Below, piece by piece: positions 6,545 through 10,385 of a stretch of DNA of 10,385 bases. The DNA is from Actinomycetes bacterium. Its GTDB lineage: Bacteria; Actinomycetota; Actinomycetes; Actinomycetales; Cellulomonadaceae. Positions within the stretch are counted from its first letter, which is position 1. Every line of letters starts with the position of its first letter. The stretch is from NCBI GenBank assembly GCA_023425905.1, contig JAFABT010000148.1, positions 1-10,385 on the forward strand. The letters run 5' to 3'. Under the pieces are notes generated by a model that made no database searches, was not told the origin of the DNA, and was given only the letters and a program-made list of their open reading frames with translations. Made by a program: the position numbers and the translations under genes.

Positions 6545-7772
6545 CGCGGGGCTGCTCCGCAGGACGGTCGCGGTCGCGGCTGCGGCTGCGTTCGTCCTCG
6601 TCGGGTGCACACCGGGGCCCACCGCGGGGCCGTCCGTCCCGCCGAGCCCGGCCGCGTCCACCGCGCCCGTCGCGCCCCCGAGCCCGTCGACGACCCCTGA
6701 GCCCTCGTCGAGCCCTGAGCCCTCTCCGACGGTGCGGGAGGTGCCCCGGGTCGCGGTCACCTCCGTGACAGACGTCGTCACGGGCCTCGACGCCCCGTGG
6801 GGGCTCGCGCTGCTGCCCGACGGCACCGCGCTCGTCACCGAGCGCGACACCGGCGACGTCCTCCTGCTCAGGCTCGACGACGGGGAGCAGCGCGGTTCGG
6901 TCGTCACGGTCGAGGGCCCCGGTGCCCGCGACGTCCGCGACGCGGTGCGTCCGGACTCCGAGGGCGGGCTCCTCGGCATCGCGGTGTCGCCGGGCTACGC
7001 GAGCGACGCGACCGTGTTCGTCTACCTCACGGCCGCGAAGGACAACCGGGTGCTGCGCATGCGCCTCGAACCGAGCGCGGACGGGGCGGACCTGACGGCG
7101 GCGACCGTCATCCTCGACGGCATCCCCAAGGGGCCCAACCACAACGGTGGCCGGCTCGCCTTCGGTCCGGACGGGTACCTCTACGTGACGACGGGCGACG
7201 TCTACGACACCGCGCTCGCCCCGGACCCGGGCTCGCTCGGCGGCAAGATCCTCCGCATCACCCCCGACGGCGACCCCGCCCCCGGCAATCCCGACCCGGA
7301 GAGCCCCGTGTGGTCGAGCGGCCACCGCAACGTCCAGGGAATCGGCTGGGCGCTCGACGGGCGGATGTTCGCGAGCGAGTTCGGGCAAGACACCTGGGAC
7401 GAGCTCAACGAGATCGAGGCAGGCGGTGACTACGGCTGGCCCGGCGTCGAGGGCGAGGGCGGTGGCGAGGGCGTCGTCGACCCGCTCGTCGTGTGGTCGA
7501 CCGACGAGGCCTCGCCGTCCGGGCTGGCCGTCACCGACGAGGGGGTGTACCTCGCCGGGCTCCGCGGCCGCACGCTGTGGCGCGTGCCCTTCGACGGCGA
7601 CGGGGCGGGCGCGCCGCAGCCGCTGCTGCGCGACGAGCACGGCCGGCTCCGCACGGTCGTCGAGGCGCCGGACGGCGCGCTGTGGGTGACGACGTCGAAC
7701 ACCGACGGGCGCGGCCGACCCGCCGCGGGTGACGACCGGATCCTGCGAGTCGTCGTCGAGCCGGCGGGCTGA
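6537..7772 (+). CDS. Lipoprotein, PQQ-dependent sugar dehydrogenase family (glucose/sorbosone dehydrogenase fold)
   Basis: Surface lipoprotein of 411 aa with a soluble aldose-dehydrogenase-type beta-propeller. MRSAGLLRRT plus a hydrophobic stretch ends in the lipobox LVGC, so the mature protein begins at the lipidated C24. Residues 25-65 are a linker in which 30 of 41 residues are Ser, Thr or Pro, a likely O-glycosylation tract. The propeller follows: LDAPWGLALLPDGTALVTER, GGLLGIAVSPGYASD, PNHNGGRLAFGPDGYLYV, LGGKILRITPDGDP, SSGHRNVQGIGW, SEFGQDTWDELNEIEAGGDYGWP and SGLAVTDEGVYLAGLRG. H202 in NHNGG matches the catalytic-base position of soluble glucose dehydrogenase. PQQ use is inferred from the family; many homologues are uncharacterised, so a real substrate cannot be named. 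ATG 6537 lies inside the end of the DUF421 gene (ATGCGTAG) with little ribosome binding site, indicating coupled translation. A hairpin at the stop codon closes the unit. Confidence 0.9.
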   Translation: MRSAGLLRRTVAVAAAAAFVLVGCTPGPTAGPSVPPSPAASTAPVAPPSPSTTPEPSSSPEPSPTVREVPRVAVTSVTDVVTGLDAPWGLALLPDGTALVTERDTGDVLLLRLDDGEQRGSVVTVEGPGARDVRDAVRPDSEGGLLGIAVSPGYASDATVFVYLTAAKDNRVLRMRLEPSADGADLTAATVILDGIPKGPNHNGGRLAFGPDGYLYVTTGDVYDTALAPDPGSLGGKILRITPDGDPAPGNPDPESPVWSSGHRNVQGIGWALDGRMFASEFGQDTWDELNEIEAGGDYGWPGVEGEGGGEGVVDPLVVWSTDEASPSGLAVTDEGVYLAGLRGRTLWRVPFDGDGAGAPQPLLRDEHGRLRTVVEAPDGALWVTTSNTDGRGRPAAGDDRILRVVVEPAG

Positions 7773-7801
7773 GGCGCGCTCGGCTGAGCGTGGCGCCTCG
7801 G
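7769..7801. terminator. Bidirectional terminator-like hairpin between convergent genes
   Basis: GAGGCGC at 7771-7777 pairs perfectly with GCGCCTC at 7793-7799. A T-G wobble and a C-G pair can extend it outward to 7769/7801. Inside, GCTC (7778-7781) pairs with GAGC (7786-7789) around a GGCT loop, leaving a 3-base bulge. It overlaps the stop of the lipoprotein gene and lies 15 bases beyond the pncA stop at 7816, so it can serve both strands. There is no U-tract, which is common for high-GC actinobacteria. Confidence 0.7.
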
Positions 7802-7815
7802 GGTGACGGCGGCTG

Positions 7816-8430
7816 TCAGACCTCGCGGGAGGTGAGCAGCTCGACGCCTGCGTGGACCATCGCCTCGCGGGCCTGCGCGCCCTGCTCCGCGGTGACGGGG
7901 ACGGTGAGGTCGGTGAGGACCCGCACGTCGAAGCCCAGCTCACGCGCGTCGATCGCGGTGGCCTTGACGCAGTGCGACTCCGCGATCCCGACGACGTCGA
8001 CCGCGTCGATCTCCGAGGCCCGCAGGACGTCGACGAGCGAGGCGCCCTCCGGGTCGGTCCCCTCGAAGCCCGAGTACGCCGCGGCGTACTGGCCCTTCTT
8101 CACGCTCACGTCCGGCGCGAGGTCGGCGAGCGCGGGGTGGAGCTCGGCCTCCGCGGTCCCGGCGACGCCGTGCGGCGGCCACGAGTCGACGAAGTCGGGC
8201 GTCTCGGAGAAGTGCGCGCCGGGGTCGACGTGCCAGTCCTGCGTCGTCACGACGAGGTCGTAGTCGCCCCGGTGGACGCGGGCGAAGGCGGCCACGCCCT
8301 CGGCGACGGCGTCGCCGCCCGTGACGCCGAGCGCGCCGCCCTCGCAGAACGTCGGCTGCACGTCGACGACGACGAGCGCACGGCGCGTGTGGTTCTCGTC
8401 CGTGAGGAAGCGGGTCCCGGTGGTGGTCAT
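7816..8430 (-). CDS. pncA: Nicotinamidase / pyrazinamidase
   Basis: Isochorismatase-fold amidohydrolase that turns nicotinamide into nicotinic acid for NAD salvage, in the cytoplasm. It is 204 aa. By recalled alignment with Mycobacterium tuberculosis PncA, all key residues are present with matching spacing. The catalytic triad is D23 (VVVDVQ), K112 (VKKGQYAAAYSGFEG) and C154 (GIAESHCVKATA). The metal ligands are D65, H67, H73 and H87 in QDWHVDPGAHFSETPDF and SWPPHGVAGT. This close match separates it from general isochorismatases, and it should also hydrolyse pyrazinamide (inference). ATG 8430 is preceded by AGGA with a 7-base spacer. Upstream in-frame codons continue for a long way but only as an antisense shadow of metG. 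It is transcribed divergently from metG across 54 bases and converges on the lipoprotein gene at a hairpin. It does not look cotranscribed with any neighbour. Confidence 0.94.
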   Translation of the reverse strand: MTTTGTRFLTDENHTRRALVVVDVQPTFCEGGALGVTGGDAVAEGVAAFARVHRGDYDLVVTTQDWHVDPGAHFSETPDFVDSWPPHGVAGTAEAELHPALADLAPDVSVKKGQYAAAYSGFEGTDPEGASLVDVLRASEIDAVDVVGIAESHCVKATAIDARELGFDVRVLTDLTVPVTAEQGAQAREAMVHAGVELLTSREV

Positions 8431-8471
8431 GGCACCATCCTGCCTCGGCGCCCCGGGGTCTGGCGCGGGCA

Positions 8472-8477
8472 TACGAT
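8472..8477 (+). promoter_or_regulatory. Candidate -10 element (TACGAT) for leaderless metG transcription
   Basis: TACGAT ends 7 bases before ATG 8485, matching the TAnnnT pattern at leaderless actinobacterial starts. The same hexamer stands at nearly the same distance before pmt. No Shine-Dalgarno sequence precedes the ATG and no clear -35 box was seen. Because the hexamer overlaps the alternative in-frame ATG at 8476, it also argues that 8485 is the real start. Confidence 0.6.
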
Positions 8478-8484
8478 GACCCCC

Positions 8485-9699
8485 ATGCCCAAGGCCGCCT
8501 CGTCCTTCTACCTCACGACGCCGATCTACTACGTGAACGACGCCCCGCACATCGGGCACGCGTACACGACGGTTGCGGCCGACGTCCTCACCCGGTGGCA
8601 TCGCCAACGCCAGCAGGACGTGTGGTTCCTCACCGGGACCGACGAGCACGGCCAGAAGGTCATGCGCACCGCGGAGGCGAACGGCGTCACCCCCCAGGAG
8701 TGGGCCGACCGCCTCGTCGCGTCGTCGTGGGAGCCGGTGCTCGCGACGCTCGACGTCCGCAACGACGACTTCATCCGCACGACGCAGCAGCGGCACACCT
8801 CGCGGGTCCAGGCGTTCATCCAGGACCTCCACGACAAGGGCGAGATCTACGCCGGCTCCTACGAGGGTCCGTACTGCGTGGGCTGCGAGGAGTACAAGCT
8901 GCCGGGCGACCTCGTCGACGGCACGGGCGAGCTCGAGGGGTCGAAGCTCTGCCCGATCCACTCCCGTCCCGTCGAGATGCTCTCCGAGCAGAACTACTTC
9001 TTCCGGATGAGCGCCTACACCGAGCGGCTGCTCGCGTTCTACGAGGAGAACCCGACCTTCGTCCAGCCCGCGTCGGCGCGCAACGAGGTGATCGCCTTCG
9101 TGCGGCAGGGGCTGCAGGACCTCTCGATCTCGCGTAACACCTTCGACTGGGGCATTCCCATCCCGTGGGACCCGAGCCACGTGCTCTACGTGTGGTTCGA
9201 CGCGCTGCTCAACTACGCGACCGCGGTGGGCCTCGCCTCCGACGACCCGGCCGACCAGGAGCAGTTCGCTGCCCGGTGGCCCGCCGACGTCCACCTCGTC
9301 GGCAAGGACATCCTCCGCTTCCACGCGGTCATCTGGCCGGCCATGCTCATGGCGGCCGGGCTGCCGCTGCCGGGGCAGGTCTTCGCGCACGGCTGGTTGC
9401 TCGTGGGCGGCGAGAAGATGAGCAAGTCGAAGCTCACCGGGATCGCGCCCGAGCAGATCATCGACACCTTCGGCTCGGACGCCTTCCGCTACTACTTCAT
9501 GCGCGCGATCGTCTTCGGTCAGGACGGGTCCTTCTCCTGGGAGGACCTGCACGCGCGCTACACGGCCGAGCTCGCGAACGGCTTCGGCAACCTCGCCTCG
9601 CGCGTCGCGGCGATGGTCGGCAAGTACTTCGGCGGCGCGCTCCCCGAGGCGGGTCCTGCGACGGACGCGGAGGTGGCGCTCGAGGCCGTCGCCGCGTAG
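8485..9699 (+). CDS. metG: Methionyl-tRNA synthetase, catalytic part, ended early by an in-frame TAG
   Basis: Class I aminoacyl-tRNA synthetase that charges tRNA-Met with methionine; normally single and essential. The intact reading frame from ATG 8485 gives 404 aa; the complete gene would run to 10113 (542 aa). Present are the N-terminal FYLTTPIYYVNDAPHIGHAY with the HIGH motif (22-25), WFLTGTDEHGQK and a connective domain with C131-x2-C134 and C156-x2-H159, a possible zinc knuckle. VLYVWFDALLNY, LVGKDILRFHAVIWPAML and GEKMSKSKLTG follow, with KMSKS at 311-315 (ATP binding and activation). The TAG at codon 405 comes at the start of the helical anticodon-binding domain, which continues in the same frame. 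A protein ending here should keep methionine activation but lose anticodon recognition. ATG 8476 is in frame but overlaps the likely -10, so 8485 is preferred. It heads a probable operon with the TatD gene. Confidence 0.9.
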   Translation: MPKAASSFYLTTPIYYVNDAPHIGHAYTTVAADVLTRWHRQRQQDVWFLTGTDEHGQKVMRTAEANGVTPQEWADRLVASSWEPVLATLDVRNDDFIRTTQQRHTSRVQAFIQDLHDKGEIYAGSYEGPYCVGCEEYKLPGDLVDGTGELEGSKLCPIHSRPVEMLSEQNYFFRMSAYTERLLAFYEENPTFVQPASARNEVIAFVRQGLQDLSISRNTFDWGIPIPWDPSHVLYVWFDALLNYATAVGLASDDPADQEQFAARWPADVHLVGKDILRFHAVIWPAMLMAAGLPLPGQVFAHGWLLVGGEKMSKSKLTGIAPEQIIDTFGSDAFRYYFMRAIVFGQDGSFSWEDLHARYTAELANGFGNLASRVAAMVGKYFGGALPEAGPATDAEVALEAVAA

Positions 9700-9707
9700 G
9701 CCGTCGC
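9683..9707 (+). repeat. 10-base direct repeat flanking the premature metG stop
   Basis: AGGCCGTCGC occurs at 9683-9692 and again at 9698-9707, offset by 15 bases (5 codons), so both copies are read in the same frame. In the first copy the codon is GAG; in the second the corresponding triplet is the premature TAG. One G-to-T change would explain the stop. Confidence 0.7.
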
Positions 9708-10113
9708 GGACGCCGAGGACGCGATCGACCGGCTCGCGATCCACGAGGCGATCGGCGCGGTGTGGACGCTCGTCGAGGCGACGAACCTCTACATCACGGA
9801 GCAGGAGCCGTGGAAGGTCGCGAAGGCGGCCGAGGAGGTCGGCCCCGACGGTGCGTCGGTGCAGGGCGGTCGGCTCGCGACGGTGCTCGTCACGTCGGCC
9901 GAGGCGCTGCGGTCCCTCGCGGTGCTGCTGCGCCCCGTGACGCCCAAGGCCGCGGCCGCGCTGTGGGAGTCGCTCGGCGCGGAGGCGCACCTCGGTGCGC
10001 TCGACGCGCAGCCGGTGGCCTCCGCCGCGGCCTTCGGCACGCTTCCCCCGGGCACGGTCGTGACGAAGGGCGCCTCGCTCTTCCCGCGGATCGAGGAGCC
10101 GGCCGAGCAGTGA
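9700..10113 (+). pseudogene. metG: metG 3' part: anticodon-binding domain cut off by the premature stop
   Basis: This 137-codon open stretch continues the metG frame directly after the TAG, with no frameshift, and ends in TGA at 10111-10113. It carries the expected helical domain of methionyl-tRNA synthetase: DAIDRLAIHEAIGAVWTLV, then NLYITEQEPWKVAKAA, where the Trp is in the region that reads the CAU anticodon, then LRSLAVLLRPVTPKAAAALW. There is no decay beyond the single stop codon, so the change is either very recent or not real. A GTG at 9760 could in principle restart translation, but no ribosome binding site precedes it and it would omit the first helix. I do not regard it as an independent gene. 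It ends 31 bases before the TatD gene. Confidence 0.8.
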
Positions 10114-10145
10114 CGACGGTCGCCGACGTGGCAGGGCGGGCCTAG
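10110..10145 (+). other. Possible 11-codon leader ORF between metG and the TatD gene
   Basis: GTG 10110 overlaps the metG stop by 4 bases (GTGA) and runs 11 codons (VTTVADVAGRA) to TAG 10143-10145, whose last G is the first base of the TatD start (TAGTG). Both junctions have the form used in translational coupling, but in such GC-rich DNA this can be chance. There is no separate evidence of translation. Confidence 0.2.
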
Positions 10146-10385
10146 TGGCGCGCTCGCGCAGCAAGGACCGCGGCTGGCCGCCGCTCCCCGAGCTGCTGCC
10201 GCACGCGATCGTCGACAACCACACGCACCTCGAGTCGGTCCTCACCTTCCCGGTCGAACGGACCGGGTCGTCGGCGGCGCCGGACCCGCGCACGGTCGAC
10301 GACCACCTCGCACTCGCCGCGCGGGTGGGCGTGACGCGGGCGGTGCAGATCGGCTGCGACCTCGCGTCGGCGCGCTGGACCGACG
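10145..10385 (+). CDS. tatD: TatD-family metal-dependent hydrolase, 3'-truncated by the window edge
   Basis: The first 80 codons of a TatD-type metallo-hydrolase, a TIM-barrel family linked to DNase and exonuclease activity on DNA ends. The N-terminus (VARSRSKDRGWPPLPELLP) is a basic, Pro-rich extension. IVDNHTHLES follows, the family's first metal-binding HxH motif with both His present. Then come DDHLALAARVGVTRAVQIGCDL, the expected second strand and turn, and the window ends at RWTD. The remaining metal ligands lie outside. GTG 10145 is chosen because it is the start next to a weak purine-rich CAGGGCGGG stretch and leaves the HxH motif near the usual position. It follows metG by 31 bases on the same strand. 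The metG-tatD pair is also seen in mycobacteria (Rv1007c-Rv1008, from memory), which supports cotranscription. Confidence 0.88.
   Translation, partial: MARSRSKDRGWPPLPELLPHAIVDNHTHLESVLTFPVERTGSSAAPDPRTVDDHLALAARVGVTRAVQIGCDLASARWTD

Noticed and set aside
8451..8458. CCCCGGGG palindrome between pncA and metG as an operator
   Set aside because: Too short and of a composition expected by chance in this genome; no second copy near the promoters.
9697..9699. TAG as a recoded sense codon (pyrrolysine or a reassigned amber)
   Set aside because: hemL (1289-1291) and DUF421 (6542-6544) end with TAG at the expected family lengths, so TAG acts as a normal stop here. No pyrrolysine genes are visible.
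9600..9800. Frameshift as the cause of metG interruption
   Set aside because: The motifs before and after the TAG are in the same frame (9700 and 9760 are both in phase with 8485), so only a nonsense codon is involved.
8431..10293. Long upstream extension of the pncA frame, which would give an 825 aa protein
   Set aside because: The extension is antisense to metG and the TatD gene and has no domain. PncA motifs begin right after ATG 8430, which has its own ribosome binding site.

Overview
The window is very GC-rich, well above 70% by eye, with GTG starts, purine-rich ribosome binding sites and two apparent leaderless promoters. It carries an actinobacterial Pmt protein mannosyltransferase and a mycobacterial-type nicotinamidase. 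This points to an actinobacterium, perhaps a member of the Micrococcales (Cellulomonas-like); the genus is a guess. From memory, the order pmt (minus), rsmI, then metG and tatD resembles the Rv1002c-Rv1008 neighbourhood of Mycobacterium tuberculosis, so this is probably core chromosome rather than a mobile island. No insertion sequence, phage gene, CRISPR array, tRNA or rRNA was seen.

Layout. (1) 1-2915, plus strand: the 3' part of hemL (heme synthesis), then a GH20 beta-N-acetylhexosaminidase without a signal peptide. (2) 2919-4607, minus strand: a Pmt-type protein O-mannosyltransferase, convergent with GH20 across 3 bases. (3) 4652-5482, plus strand: rsmI (16S rRNA C1402 2'-O-methyltransferase), divergent from pmt across 44 bases. 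(4) 5553-7772, plus strand: a tight envelope cluster of a small anchored or secreted protein of unknown function, a DUF421/YetF-like membrane protein, and a lipoprotein of the PQQ-type glucose/sorbosone dehydrogenase fold whose start lies inside the end of the DUF421 gene. (5) A strong hairpin at 7769-7801 separates this from pncA (nicotinamidase) on the minus strand. (6) 8485 to the end, plus strand: metG (methionyl-tRNA synthetase), then the start of a TatD-family hydrolase gene cut by the window edge.

The main anomaly is metG. The reading frame is intact from 8485 to 10113 except for one in-frame TAG at 9697-9699, which cuts the anticodon-binding domain from the catalytic core. Because metG is normally a single essential gene, this is a sequence error, a decayed duplicate or a real nonsense mutation.

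Possible joint action: Pmt mannosylates Ser/Thr in secreted proteins, and the lipoprotein in cluster 4 has a Ser/Thr/Pro linker typical of such substrates. Otherwise these are mostly ordinary housekeeping genes. The least described part is the 5553-6544 pair.
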